Position numbers and translations under genes: made by a program
Shown: positions 34,598 through 47,781 of the stretch, piece after piece
Layout of the letters: each line of letters starts with the position of its first letter
Position numbering within the stretch: position 1 is the first letter of the stretch
Origin: Myotis daubentonii
Lineage: Eukaryota > Chordata > Mammalia > Chiroptera > Vespertilionidae
Direction of reading: 5' to 3'
NCBI RefSeq assembly: GCF_963259705.1
Contig: NC_081847.1
Coordinates: forward strand, 87,480,485-87,544,484
DNA length: 64,000 nt
Notes under the pieces: model-generated
Databases searched by the model: none
What the model was told of the DNA's origin: nothing
What the model saw: the letters and a program-made list of their open reading frames with translations, nothing else

Positions 34598-34952
34598 CTA
34601 GAGGCCCGGTGCATGAAAATTCATGCACTGGAGGGGGGGGGGGGTCCCTCAGCTCTGCCTGCCCCCTCTCACAGTCTGAGAGCCCTCAGGGGCAGTTGGC
34701 AACCCAGCAATCAAGGGAAGGCAATGCCCTCATCACACCTCTGCTGCTGCCACAGCCAGCAATGCAGGCCTCAGCCAGCCCTGGTTATTGAGCCTCGGGC
34801 AGCCCTTGGTGGCTGGGAGACTGAGGGCAGGTCCGGCCACACTGTGTGCCTACTGCCTCCCCCTCTCCCTCCCACCGCTGGGCTGAAAGGAGTTGACATT
34901 GTTAATAAACAGCCACCATGCTTGCCTCACTTGAGAGAATCTTATATATAGA
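34598..34952 (-). mobile_element. HeliBat-type Helitron, copy 3
   Basis: It begins on the plus strand with ctagaggcccggtgcatgaa, including the terminal hairpin gtgcatgaaaattcatgcac (34610-34629). The other end is probably near TATATAGA at about 34952. That end lacks the expected flanking T, so it may be a variant or truncated. Confidence 0.75.
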
Positions 34953-35140
34953 AGCCTAGAAGGAAACATCTACGTTCTAGAATTTCCCTATACTGATATG
35001 TGTGTTTCCTGCTTTCTGTGGAAGGAGGCTTCTAAGAAGCAGGTGTCACTCCATGAAATGACTCAGGGTTGATGTTACCCTTAAGTCCAAACCAAGTCTC
35101 CCCAGGTGTTACATACGGTGTACTATCAAAATGGCATTTG

Positions 35141-35323
35141 GGCCCAGCCAGTGTGGCTCGGTTGGTTGAGTGGCATCCCATGCACCAAGAGGTCACCAGT
35201 TTAATTCCCATTCAGGGCACATGTCTGGGTTGCAGGCTCAATCCCCAGTAGGGGGGGGGGGTGCAGGAGGCAGCCTATGGATTAAAAAGTAAAATACAAA
35301 AAAAAAAAAGCGAAACAAAAAAA
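35141..35323 (+). mobile_element. VES-type SINE, internally shortened
   Basis: It starts ggcccagccagtgtggctcg and has the 'ttcagggcacatgtctggg' box and a G11 run, but the C/T-rich tract is missing. The flanking words gcatttg (35134-35140 and about 35324-35330) are a likely duplication. Confidence 0.8.
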
Positions 35324-35330
35324 AGCATTT

Positions 35331-37267
35331 GGTGAAGATAATCAAGTCATGCTTAGCAGAGGGCCTGAGACTTAGAAACAGCTCAATAAATGAAAAATAA
35401 GAGAATTAGGGTAGCATTAAAGACATCTGCCTAACAATGTAATTGCCCAGTCAAAGTGTATCAGAATTCTACAAGTTAAGAAGAAGCCAGAGCTAGGTAC
35501 CCTGTACGCAAACAGGAAAAGAGCATCCCATGAATAAGCCCTCTTTACCTGGGTGGGGACATACGTCTTCATGCCCTGCAGGCTCTGTGACTGTCTGGCC
35601 TCTTTCCCATCCAGAGTCCTGTCTTCCACATCCAGATGGCCCCGTGCTAACATGTGAGTTTCTCTGTGCCTGCTTAACGCTTTTAGCACCAACACTGTAG
35701 GATCAGCACCCCTTCCTGAAGGATCAATAATAACTGCGCTAAAAGTATCTGGATAATATTCAGGGATTTGGTTTTATTTTTGACTATAATTCTTTTAATT
35801 CTCAGAAGAAGTCTGAATAGTGTTTGTTGTGGTTTTGAAGAGCTTTCTCCGGACCAGCAAACTTTGGGACTCTTCCTTCTTTTTCTGGGAAGGCATGTGA
35901 ACTACAGATTGGCCAGTTACCCCAGTTGACCTTCAGCATATCATGAATGTAAATGGTCATTAAAGATACAGAAAATGTCACTGAGGTTAAGAGAGTTATG
36001 TTAATGATCTGACTTGGATTAACAGCTATGCTTTCATTATAAATCTTGAATATTTATAATATATTTAGACAATTACTCCCTATTTCATGCTTGTTGCTTC
36101 CTTCTGTTCAGAAATGTAAGCGGTCATCCTATTTTGCCAGAGATTTTAAATGTTTCCTCCAATAACCACCTATTTTTTTCTAAGTCTCTGCCCCCCCGCC
36201 CCCCAATTTGTATAAATATCTACAGTAGGAGTGTTCCTCTTTAACAGAAAAAAAAAAAAGGCTTTTTGAAAGGCTCTCAGAAAATATTTTAATGACCAGC
36301 ATTATTTAGGTTGCTTGTGTAGCTATGTAAGTAATCTCAGTCCTCTCTTCACCAGAACGTGTACAACTTAACATGTCTTTCAAAAACGTGAGTAAGGTTA
36401 CAAGGTAATGCCGCCAGCATCATCATGGCCATGCATTGGGAAGGGAAGGTGAGTGTGAAGCTGGGAATGTGCCTGTTTGGCCCAGTGACAATAAAAAGGA
36501 TGTTTATGAATGAAATAGCCCCCCACATGGCATTATTCACTGGAGGAGGCAAGCAATTTGGTGAAGTGAAGGGTGGTAAATGTTTTAATTTTCTCCTATG
36601 CCAGTAAAATCTTGTAAAACACGGTGACATATTAAATTTCTCATACTAGAAGGGCTCCCGTAGCCTGTCAACATTTTCATTATAAACTCCATTTCCAGAG
36701 CTTTATAACTCAGCTTTAAGAATTCACTCTGGTCTGACATTTGAAGTGCAAGGTCTTACCTGGGGAACATGTGTTTCGCATGTTTGAGAAATTATGAGTT
36801 TATCCATTTCTCAGTGTGTAATCAGTAACCTTTTCATACTTTTTCACTTGGCTCTGTGTCTCAGAAATTGGAGGCAGCAGGCTAACATGTGGTAGGTCGC
36901 CAATGGTGGTGGTGGCCTGGACCATCTACAATCATGGTCAACACAGGTCCGGGCTGGTGATTCTCATCCCTAAGACTCACATCCACACTAATCCCTCACC
37001 TCATTGTACAAAAAGCAGGAAGAGCTCTGCACTACACACAACATTTTAGACTAGACTGTCTGCTATCCAGGGAGTATTTTATTCCAAATCTCTGCAGAGA
37101 AGACCCAGATTGGCTGGAAAATTCTTAGTCCCCAGGCTGTTTATTTCACATTCATTTATTTTGCGGATGGTGTAAGACCTTTTGCTGAAGCTTCATCACA
37201 TTCATTCTGATCTTGCTGGGTTTTTGCTAAGTCTTATTGGTGAGTGTGTGTGTGTGAGTGTGTGAGT

Positions 37268-37307
<40 letters not shown>

Positions 37308-38867
37308 GTGCACTCGCACTATCATATTTAGCACTCAGGTTTTCAGTCAATATTATTTAATCATACGGACATCCTTTTGACACTTTGAAATGTCTGCAGT
37401 TATCTCTGAAGGAATTACTTTTTCAAATATAATCAGAAAAGAGGGAGTAAAGAACAAAGAAGAAACAGAAGAGAAATTACATGCTGCCTTTTGGCCATCA
37501 GGCCTTGCAATGTCTTGAGGATTGACTATTTAGCATTGCTTCCCAAAAAGAGCCACCATAGGCTATGTAGAAGAAAGCGGAGTGCCCTCAGGAAAAGGTG
37601 TGGTATCAGGTCTAAGTTGTTTCAGAGAATTCTAGGAGATTACCACTTCCTGGTATATATTCAGCATGATTCCAATTCTACTTGCTTGCATTATATTTTT
37701 ATGCAGCTATCAAATTCATGTTAAAATGTGAGAAGCATCCAGTGTTTAATCCCAGCACTTGTATTTATTGTGTGAGTACAAACTCTGTGCCAGTTATCTA
37801 AAAACATCATTTCTACCCCCTCACAACCACCCAGCATGCAGTGGCTCCCGATAGGAAGCTGAGGGACAGGAAGTTTAATTAATTTGTCTCAAGACAAGTT
37901 CAGAACCCAGGTCTTTCAGACCCCAAGCCACATTCCCATATTCTTTATGCTATTATGCTTTCCTTTATCTGTACAAAGGTATTTGTTTTTATTCCATATT
38001 TTTATCAGAATCATGCTATGCCTAACCCTGCAAGTGGCTTATATTTTCCCAATGAAAAAAATGTTAGAATAGGAAGGCTGGCCCTCCAGTTAAAAAAAAG
38101 AGGAAAGGACCAAAGGACTGAAGTAATCTAAGTTTAAACAAGGAATCTGACTTCCTTTTCAATTTCAACTCAGCCATCTCTTTCTCCCTTCTCCCTCTTA
38201 GTCCCATTGCAATGAATGGAGTAATCGCCTATAGACCCTTATCCCGGTACCCCACGGTTAAGCTCATTCCTATTCATTCTTCAGAGCTCTGTTTAGATGT
38301 CACTTTTTCTGGGACATCTGTTGAATGTTTCAGGTCTTACTGCTAACCACCATTAGGGCATCAAGCCTTAAGTGTTCTTTACAACAATTGCAGATCAGAA
38401 TTTTATGATTTCTTTAGCATCTGCCTACCCCACTAGGATTTAAGCTTCATCAGTGCAGGGAAAGCTGTGTCTGTCATCTTCCCTGATGTGTTCACAATGG
38501 GCATGGTATTACCGTGTCCTAGTGCCCTACTAGGGCTGTGGGCAGGAACTGAACTTGAACCAGTAAAGAGTGAAAAGAGATCTGCAGGACATGAACCTGA
38601 GGGCGAGCCCCTGATTCCTGGGTCCCAGGACTTCTCTGTTTATCTGGGAGTCAAGTAATCAAATTGTGAGTCAAAAGACTTTAGCTATTACTGTACAGCA
38701 ACTACCTGGACAGTAGGGCATTGGAGAGCCACGGGATCGTGGATTTGGAAAAGATGACATTCTGCATGTAGTAGGCAAGGCTTTTTATAACCATCTGAAA
38801 CCCCGAGTATTAAAGGATTCAGAGTTCGTCTTCCTTCCACACCCTTTGCTTTGGTTCCTATAGATCA
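35331..38867. other. Intron 2, long unique stretch
   Basis: It holds the (GT)n tract at 37238-37305, a MIR-like trace near 37765-37945, and an L2-like 3' tail near 38400-38500. Several short open frames have no recognisable product. Confidence 0.45.
37238..37305 (+). repeat. Imperfect (GT)n microsatellite
   Basis: GT units with regular 'gagtgtgtgagtgtgt' interruptions before a pure (GT) run. Confidence 0.95.
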
Positions 38868-38875
38868 GTGATGGC

Positions 38876-39100
38876 CAACCTATGACACGCGTTTCAGAGG
38901 TGACATGCGAACTCACTTTTTTGGTTGATTTTTCTTTGTTAAATGGCATTTAAATATATAAAATAAATATCAAAAATATAAGTCTTTGTTTTCCTGTGGT
39001 TGAAAATATCAAAACATTTCTATATGTGACACGGCACCAGAGTTAAGTTAGGGTTTTTCAAAATGCTGACACGCCGAGCTCAAAAGGTTCGCCATCACTG
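38876..39100 (-). mobile_element. Non-autonomous hAT MITE (bat nhAT-like), copy 2
   Basis: The reverse of the element at 8617-8850, with ends cagtgatggccaacc and aaggttcgccatcactg. The flanking 8-mers ctatagat (38868-38875) and ctatagag (39101-39108) agree at 7 of 8 positions. Confidence 0.9.
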
Positions 39101-39108
39101 CTATAGAG

Positions 39109-39890
39109 GATCCCCACAGAAGGAGGAGGGTAGGGTAGTCCCCGTTCTCAGCCTCTCCTCCCGTTGGGCGTGCACAGGGAACATGTGGCTTTCAGCTCTT
39201 CTATGTTTAAGGAATCATCTGCTTTCCCTTTCAGAAAGCAGTTCTCACGTGTTTCCCAGTGTGCTCTCAGGCCTCAGTGGGCCTGATTTAATCAGCATCT
39301 TCTGGGAGGAGCTGAACCCGGGGGTGGCCCATCAGCAGAACTGGTGCCAACCGTGAAGCAGGCAGGAGGCGCAGAACATGCACAGCCATTGTTAACGCAG
39401 CCAGGAAAAACTCTAGTTCACGCAAAATAAATCCAACATCCAAAATATTAAATAAATGGCTAATTATGTTACAGTTCTTTTCAACTTTAAGTGTTAATTA
39501 TTTATCAAATTGAAAGGGGACATGCCCAAGCCCTTGGTTAGCTGGCACTGCTGATTTCTGTAGTGCTTCCCTGCTAGGTGGCCGCTAGGCTCCTCCCAGA
39601 AGGTGGGCGGAGTCACATTTTCTACCCTCCCCTGCAGGAGGAGACAGAACGGCCGGGCACTTTCTCTTCATAGAAACACTGGCGAGGCTGGGCCCAGAAC
39701 CCAAAGACACTGGGAGCATTTCACTGGCACTGATGTGGGAATAGAGATGGAGACATGGTCCCAGCGAGGTCTCCAAGGAAGTTTTCTCTGCGCTGTTGTA
39801 TCTCTTTGAGGGAGGTGGGAATTTCTTCAAGGGCAAAAGCCTCCTGTAACATTGAACTGTTCTCTCTCTTATTTTAATTAATTCCCCAGG
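39109..39890. other. Intron 2, unique sequence
   Basis: Somewhat GC-richer, no gene recognised. Confidence 0.4.
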
Positions 39891-39892
39891 GC

Positions 39893-40022
39893 AGTGCTTT
39901 TCAAATTTGGATATATCGGAATCTTCTGGAGGAACTTGCTAAAAATACCAGGCGTTGCCCTACTTCAATGAGGCTGTTTTCTTGACTGGCTCCCCAGGTG
40001 GTTCTGAAATATACCAATGGTT
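39893..40022 (+). mobile_element. MER-class hAT fossil
   Basis: 'cagtgcttttcaaatttgga', 'ggaatcttctggaggaactt' and 'gctccccaggtggttctgaa' follow the plan of MER-type elements, truncated on the right. Confidence 0.4.
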
Positions 40023-40030
40023 AATATGTT

Positions 40031-41580
40031 TATAATCTCAAGTTTATGCAAAGTAGCACCATGTTGTTACTTTATGACCTGCCCCTTGTATTTCATCATG
40101 TAGGTATTTACTCTTTGGTATCTTCTTTTTACTTACAATAGCTGACTTTTTTTTATTATTATTAGAAGCTATTATTGATCAGATCCTCTTTATTAAAATA
40201 GAATGACAAACACTTAGGTACATGGTAATTTCATCAGTTCATACTGAACACTTCTTGGTGTAAGAACTTTATGTTGACAGTTATTCTTTCAAGAATATTC
40301 CATTGTTCCGTGATTAAAAACAGCCAGTAAGCCATGAATATCAGGAGAAAAATAGCAAGAGGTTTGGAAGTGTGCATGTGGGGCACCAGCACTTTGTTTC
40401 TGAAAGAGCCTGATTAAATGCCTCTCTGTGTATAGCCATGCTTTATGGCACAAGTGATGTGATGATTTGTGAGAGAGGTTTAATAAGTTTAGAGTTGAAA
40501 ATTTATTCTGCTTTCATTTCCTTCCCTTTGGCTGATAGTTACTGTCTACGGTACTACATCAAAGAAACTACCATGCAAGGTCCTAATAAGAATCCTCTAA
40601 TGCAAAGGGCAAAAGCCTGTCTCTAGGGTCAGTGTCAGAGCTGGCTGCATTCTCCATTTAAAGGGATAAGAGCTCAGATTAAATAAGACCCTCTCTTCAA
40701 GGAGCTTTCAGTCCAGCAGAGCATATGATCCATCACAGTGTTTCTGTGTTCTTGTTTTGTTTGTCTTTTGATGTATTTGTTTTTTCTTTACGGTGAAGAC
40801 TCGGTGGAAATGGAAACTGTCCAAGGAATTGTTTAGCGTCTCCTTTCAAACCTCTTGCCTCCAACACTGAGGTCATGGTGCACGATCTACGCCTAGCTCT
40901 GTCTTGCTCCTCCTGAATATTTCCGGGTCCAGTACACATCCAAGTGTATGCCAGTTATTTTCATTGCCAAGAAAATGAACTTGGCAAACTGGTCAATTGC
41001 TTTGGGTCCAGAGTGCTATGAACATAACTCTTTGATGGTGGGTGGGTTGACTGTATAGTCATGGATATCATACCATGATATCGCCAACCTTTTATACTTC
41101 TGATGGAGAGAGCTCCCCACCACCTCGTCCAGGATCTGCTGGAAGGAATAGCAGCTCCTGGGAAAACTTTGCAAAAGGAAATTACAATTTCAGTGGAAGA
41201 GCCTGGTTTTAAGACCATTACAGAAATCTATAACTTCTGTATTAAAGTTCATACTTTCAGTTAGTTAGGCATCTGAAACTAGCATATCAGATGTATTAGT
41301 GCCTGATACATTAAAGAGTAATTTTAATTTTTATCTGCTTGTTTTCTTTATGGGATTCAATAGGTAGGTAGAATCCAGGAACCTAGCTCAATTCTTTAAG
41401 TTCTAATAACTCAGCTTGGTATTCTTGTGGACTTTACAATCTGAAAATTTAGAAATGTTATGTTCATCTCATAAAAAAATGAGAAATGAAGGTTGTTTGT
41501 TAGATAATGTCTTTCAAAATATATGGTCTCTGTGTAGGAGATAGGCCTCTATGTTTCATCTTCATAGAAAAAAATACAGC
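40031..41580. other. Intron 2, unique sequence
   Basis: No gene is supported. The minus-strand frame at 40961-41218 was examined as a possible processed pseudogene but could not be matched to any family. Confidence 0.4.
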
Positions 41581-41965
41581 GTGTGGCCAGTCAGTTATTG
41601 AATTTCCCCAGAGCAAACAGGATGTGGGGAAGGGGGCTGGGGAGAGGGTATGAGAACTGTGCATGTGGCTGATAGCACATTTTCCAGGAAGATTCCCCAT
41701 AGACAAAGGGAGATGGAGGCAACTAGAAAAGGCCTCAGCCCATTTTTTAAAATAACCCAATAGGAGACAATAAGACCTAGGCCACGTATGGGATAGTATG
41801 TAAACTCCATAGTTCTCAGCCAATGAGGAGCTGGAGGAGGGGCTCTCACACAGTAGGATAGAAATCGCCTGTGCTCGTTGCCCCAGGTGTGCCTGTACCA
41901 ATGGACACCCACTCTCCAGGACATATCATCATACTTCCGTCTCCGAGTCCGTTATTTGAATTCGG
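41581..41965 (+). mobile_element. Possible LTR
   Basis: The 3' half ('agccaatgaggagctggagg', a CCAAT-like word, then 'gctcgttgccccaggtgtgc', 'tccgagtccgttatttgaa') reads like an ERV1-type LTR. No duplication or AATAAA was found, so this is weak. Confidence 0.3.
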
Positions 41966-44900
41966 ACAGGTGAGCGTTTCTCACAGATAGAGTCAACTAT
42001 AAGCAGCCCTGGGTGTTAGAAAGGTGGGGATCCACCAAACTGCTCTGATCTTGGTGAATGCAAGTCATTGTGGAGAATTGAATTTCACAGCCAGTATTCA
42101 TAGAACACCGATTGTATGTAAGTGTCATTGTCACTGCCACCAGGGGCTGCCTGCCCCCCGGAGCTCAGTGGCAGCCGGAAGGATGAAGGATCAGCTCCAA
42201 CACTGTCTTTCTGCCAAAGCCAGTTTCAAGCCCACCTTTCATGTGTCCTTCAAGCCCCAGCATTCTCTCCATTATTGCTCATTTTCTCAAAATTTTATCT
42301 CATTGGCCTGTTATGAGGTTTAAGAGCAGAGGTCTTTGAGTGGAGGACTTTGTTTCTACTCAAAATGCAGTACTCTTTTTTAGCCTTTTAGGCATTAAAT
42401 TGTATGGATATTCATTTTTCTACAAAGCTCTCATTAATCTGAGACTTTTGTACCCATCTCTTTATATGTGAAAGAGTAAAGAAAGCTTGCCTTACTCTGT
42501 TCTTTAAATAGAATGAGGATATATTTAAAGAGTTGGTTAGCTGAACAGAATGACCTTTTTTTAAATTATTATTATTACCGATCTCATACACAAGGGGACA
42601 CTTCAGCAATAAAAAACAATGTGGGGTTCTTTTTTAAAATAGAATTTCGAAATGATGAAAGGGACTGTTTTCCTGGTAAAACCCTCAAGGTAAAACACAA
42701 TTGAGCAGAAGTAGAAAAGTGAAAGACCTCTTCAGTGAATGCATTTCTAGAACTCCGCACAAAGGTGCTTCCTAAACAAAGGGACCTTTACAAATGAAGG
42801 CGCACTTCAGAGAGGATCTTTGCAAAGGACCCCTGTTTCATTCAGCAGGGCTTCTGCAAAGGCAGCGGTTCTAAAGGCTGGGGAAGTGATGATACCCTCT
42901 TGAGAATGCCAGCGAGGGGGGTGTTTCGTTTTCTTGTGAAAGCTCTGGTACACAGGTTGATAGGAAGTAACCTCTCATGTTGCTTAGAGAGGAGATTTTA
43001 TCCTATTTCAAAGTAAACAGAGGAAATTTGAGCTTCTATTTCTTGTTTTCTCCCTTCCTCTGGTCTATATTTCTCTCAGCCCCACCACCAGACAGCTCCT
43101 GACCCTGGGTACTCTAGTGCCCCGTGTCCATTCCTAAGCTCTCTGCTCTGATCCTAACTTCACCCTTTTCTTTGGCCAAGCACATTCATTTAATCCAACT
43201 ATAGGAGCCCCGGCCTTCCCCGCTATGTATTCTCTGTAGTAGTGTCCTGGATTGCTGATCGATCTCTGGATCTGCCCTCTCTTGGTCAGGCTTTCTAGAC
43301 CTAGATAACTGGTTCTCTCCTGCTGGGCTCGATTTGAACTTCCTTCTCCCCTCTAAGTTACTGGACAAGAGAAATAAACATATGTAAAGTTGGGATTTTA
43401 CCCCCAATACTCTGTTAAGAGAAAAGTCAATTTCAGAAGAGTTGAGGGGAATGTATTCCCCATTATGTTCTTCTGATAAACATTTTAATTTTAAAACCTG
43501 ACACTCTACCCAGAAGAATCAGGTAACACATATGCCTAGGAAGGTAAATCATTACTATTTTATTGTGTCACATAAAAGGTGAAAGGCTTAAATGTCTTTG
43601 GACAGATGGTGCCCTGTGAGATTCAAGGAAGTGAAAAACAAGAGACCATACTGATTCCCAGTGTTCAGATGTTTCTAGAAATATGTTGTGAGTCATGATG
43701 AAAAACAGACCTACACTACAGATACTTCCAGAGAGAAGCCAAAGCTTTAGACTCTATTTTACATATAAGTGAAGAATTAATAATTATTCAGGGAATTCAG
43801 TTTACACAAGCTGTCAATTTGAATGAGTTGGACATCCCTGCCTGTTCCTTTTACAACTACCCTCAACATCTGTTTAATTCTACATTTATCCAGAACCACC
43901 AATAATTTATTTGTACTCTGCTTTTACTTTTATAGCACAAAGTCAAATTACCTAAAAATGCTATTACTTCCTACAGGGCAGCATCATTTCAGTCTCGGTA
44001 TCCTTGGGCATATATGATGGAGATTAATGCAAATAATGTGATTTGAGGCTTGCCAGGATCCTATAATTCTTCCTGAATCCTTATAAAAGTTAAATTATGT
44101 GCATTAAAATGTTGAGTGTATTTTACTGTATTTTCTGTTAAAGGCAATACAATGTTGAAAAGATGTTCTGGAGCCAAACCTTGCTCTCAGGCATCTGGTA
44201 AACAGTCACTTAACAAGAGTCCTAATGCCCAACTCCTCTAACTATCAGACTTTACGGAAACCCCTTAATGGTTCTATTTGACTTTGCCTTAGAGGCCAAT
44301 AGCATTTTTGTAAAAGTGACTTAATATCAGTCGATAGCAAAGACTTGGCAAACGTTTCCATCCCAGCTGGAGGAGTAGCTTTGGCTGGTTCGGAGGGACC
44401 TCAGACACTTTCTAAGTAGGGTTAATGGTGCTGTGCTTTCCGGAAACGGCAGATATTCTGAGTTGGGAGGAAGCTATTCTAATAGGTGAAGGATTTTGTG
44501 TGTGTCTGTCCTTGAGCCTTTTAGTGATGGAGGTAAAAATGAAGGGGGTGAATAGAGGGGAGAGGAAAAAAAAAAGGAGGAGGCAGCAAGGAGAAAAGGT
44601 TATAGTTAGAGTTAAAGAACCCTGACCTGAAGTTTTCTATCATTTTTAACATTTGAAATAAAATAGGAGCTGCTATTACAAACTGACATGATATGTCCTT
44701 GTGTTGTGGAGCTTAAAAAATATCGACATATATTTCTAAAGCGGCCGGAATAAAACACCAGCTGCTCCAGGACTACCTGGCACTTTAATTTGTAAGCATT
44801 TGCGGAGCACAGGTCTTCATTATACTTATGGTCTATGGAGTAGTTTCTGCTGCTCTGCATCAGCTGTGACAGGTTGCAGGGGTTTGGCACTGAAATCCTG

Positions 44901-45505
44901 GGAGTGGTAAACGCCTAAATGAAAGAAAAATCAGAAACGTGATCAAAGGTAAATAGTACTTATTGCTCTGTGGCGTGGTGCTTGTTTGCTCTTAGGCATG
45001 TATACATGTAACAAGGAAGCATGATGGGAAGCGAGGTTATGTGACTTCTCAATATTGCATAGCTACTAACCGGGCAAAATTGAATTTGAACCTAAGTCAG
45101 TCTCAGGGTCAATCAGCATCTTTATAACTAATGTAGGCTCTATCCAGTGAGTTTAGCAATTTTACCCAAATGCGGAAAGTTAACCCTACTTTCAAAATAT
45201 TCCTATGATACCCAACTGAAACCCACATATCAGCACTGGAAAAACCCCCGTATGTGTCCTGGTGCCAAAGGGCTAGGATGGCTATTACAGAGGACTGCAG
45301 CATCCTGTTCATTTCTTAGCAATGGGCAGAAAATAAAACTCTCCAACTTACTGATTTACCGGGTACTTCGTTTTATCTCTTACTAATTGCCAAAATAATA
45401 AATAGTGCCTATTATAATTGAACCTTAGGATCTATGGCTAGTTTGGCTGATCATAAAGGTAGAATTATGGAAATTTTGAATTCTACTTGTTCCACAGATC
45501 AATAA

Positions 45506-45509
<4 letters not shown>
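41966..45509. other. Intron 2, long unique stretch
   Basis: AT-rich sequence. A weak MIR-like trace lies near 45000-45115. No gene recognised. Confidence 0.45.

Positions 45510-45558
<49 letters not shown>
45510..45558 (+). repeat. (TC)n microsatellite
   Basis: About 24 TC units, followed by T-rich sequence. Confidence 0.95.
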
Positions 45559-45562
<4 letters not shown>

Positions 45563-45593
45563 TGTTTGTTTTTTTTCTTTTTTGTTGTTGTTG

Positions 45594-45779
45594 TTTTTTT
45601 AAATATATTTAGAGAGTTAGAAACATCGATGAGAGAGAAACATCGATCAGCTGCCTCCTGCACATCTCCTACTGGGGATGTGCCCGCAACCAAGGTATAT
45701 GCCCTTGACCGGGATTTAACCTGGGACCTTTCAGTCCGCAGGCCGACGCTCTATCCACTGAGCCAAACCGGTTTCGGCT
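45594..45779 (-). mobile_element. VES-type SINE
   Basis: Reverse-strand copy with two 'aaacatcgat' words and the tRNA-like end 'tatccactgagccaaaccgg'. It lies next to the (TC)n tract. Confidence 0.88.
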
Positions 45780-45804
45780 TGTTTTTTGTTTTTGTTTTTT
45801 ACTT

Positions 45805-45900
45805 CACTGGGAACTCTTTGAGGGCAGGGATAGTGTTCTTCATTTTGAATCATTAGTGGCTGTCATAGTAACTGTCGATAAACATTTGTTGAATTAGATT
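45805..45900 (+). mobile_element. L2-like LINE 3' tail
   Basis: 'gggaactctttgagggcagg' followed by 'aaacatttgttgaatta' is the usual 3' end of L2. Confidence 0.5.
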
Positions 45901-46718
45901 AAAGGATATTCCTGGATGATACACGTATTATGATCAATGGTATTCATTTTCCTGTGGCGTTTGATGAATTAATAAAATTAGTGTTGCAAGGTTTTTGATG
46001 AGAGAAGGCATCCAAGGGTTTTACTCGATATAGACCATCAGCAAAATTCGTGAGTCTAAGTGTTCCCTAGATAACACTGTGAGTTAGTAAGGAGAAAAGG
46101 TTATATTTATAGTTAAAGAATCAAATGCACCATGGCACGTGATGTTTTAACTGAGTCATTTAACAAAAATATATTCCAAAAATTCGATTTTTGTGTGCAG
46201 TCTTAAGGACAGTGATGGAGTAGGAAAGATACTATTATGTGGTGTATTTTTTAAATGAGAAATACTAGGAGACGCTCTATGAAGTGACATTCCCAGTGGT
46301 GTTTGAGCAGCATCTTCCCTTTGCAATGTATGTTTTAGTCCTTGACTCATTTCTAGGTGCATAGGTGTATAAGTGAGTATGAAAATGATATGTTTGTGCA
46401 TAGACTGCTGTCCTCAGGTGAAAATGGTGCTGATGGTGTGATTAAATGCATATTTAAATCAGTTTGGAAATGTCTTCATGAGATACAACTTTCAATTCCA
46501 AACAGATGCTGCGTACATTTTCGGATCATTGGCCACTCAAAATAGCAAAACATGCATTTCATTAACATGTCGCATTGTATCCAGAAGTCCTTTGTGCTCC
46601 TGAGAGACGGCAAGCAGGCCGGACTGGAGTAAAAAGACCAAAGTTTTGTTTTTCTTTTTTTTTTTTTAATGTATTAGTTAGTGTTTACTGCATCACAAAC
46701 CACCTCAGGACTCAATGA
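45901..46718. other. Intron 2, unique sequence
   Basis: No gene or repeat recognised with confidence. Confidence 0.4.
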
Positions 46719-46726
46719 TTTAGAAC

Positions 46727-46940
46727 CATGGTTGGCAAACTGCGGCTCGCGAGCCGCATGCGGCTCTTTGGCCCCTTGAGTGTGGCTCTTCTACAAAATA
46801 CCACGTGCGGGCGTGCACATACAGTGCGATTGAAACTTTGTGGCCCATGCGCAGAAGTCAGTTTTTGGCCTGGGCAGGTCTATTTTGAAGAAGTACTGTT
46901 GATATTTGGCTCTGTTGACTAAAGAGTTTGCCGACCACTG
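46727..46940 (+). mobile_element. Non-autonomous hAT MITE, second family
   Basis: The ends are catggttggcaaactgcgg (one base shorter than its partner) and gtttgccgaccactg. The flanking 8-mers tttagaac (46719-46726) and gttagaac (46941-46948) agree at 7 of 8. The interior ('ctcgcgagccgcatgcggct') is a GC-rich palindromic patch. Confidence 0.82.
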
Positions 46941-46948
46941 GTTAGAAC

Positions 46949-47781
46949 AACATCTGTTTGTGTGATTCATGGGTTGGCTGGGTGGTTCTTCTGGTCTGGG
47001 CCCTGGCCTTTCCTCATTCATGTAGGCACTGCTTTTCCGGGTGAGGATTCTTAGTGGAGTAATGGTATGTGGGTGAATGGAGGAGGTTTATTGCTGAGAG
47101 GAATGAAGGGGGTTTTGGAACTTAAACCCATTCCTATTCAACTATCTAGAGATTAAAAAACACATTTTTATTTTAGGACAGGGCACATGACTTGAAGGAA
47201 TTCGTACATAACCCCGAAAGCTGCTAAATCTGCTGGGAGATGATCTAGCCATAATAAACCTCTTAATTCCAAGGAAAGGGGTGATCTCTGTCCTTCAGCC
47301 CGAGGTGAGGAGGAGTTGAACAGTCAGAGGCTTTGAATAAAATCAGAGCCCAGCAGCAGCTGTGGCTGGGTGCAGTCCAGGGCAGCCAGAGGCATGTGGG
47401 CAGGACAGGAAGTCCTGGGGACTTCCGGAAATAACTGAGAATTGGCCTGAAGGCACATTGTGAGGCACCTGGACCCTATATCAGGAATGGGGTTACTCAC
47501 ACACAAGTAACCACATTTGTGCCCACAGGCAGGTTGGATCTCATTGTGGTTAAACACACACACACGTGTGTGTGTGTGTCTATATCACTCCCCTCTTTTG
47601 TGCTATCACTGCACCTAAAACTGTGATAGTGATTATTTTGTATTTCCCATCTATCCTACTTCAACTCATCAGTACTCATCTCTTCCATCTCACTGCTCTT
47701 GTTTAGCACATTACTGAATTCAGTACATGTTCACTAAATGAATGTCTGAATGAATAGAATAGGCCTATCTGTACTTACATA
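46949..47781. other. Intron 2 with a CA/GT palindrome
   Basis: Unique sequence apart from the palindromic repeat at 47554-47579 and an L2/MIR-like tail near 47690-47760. Confidence 0.45.
47554..47579. repeat. Palindromic (AC)6(GT)7 repeat
   Basis: acacacacacac is followed directly by gtgtgtgtgtgtgt, so the site is a microsatellite and an inverted repeat at once. Confidence 0.95.

Noticed and set aside
34379..34951. 190-codon plus-strand open frame
   Set aside because: Most of it lies in Helitron copy 3; the product is low-complexity and matches no family I know.
40961..41218. Possible processed pseudogene on the minus strand
   Set aside because: Other frames gave protein-like stretches with stops, but I could not tie them to any family. 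There is no poly-A tail or target duplication.
45594..45779. tRNA gene signals in this and other SINEs
   Set aside because: A- and B-box-like words come from the tRNA-derived head of VES SINEs; no intact cloverleaf was seen.
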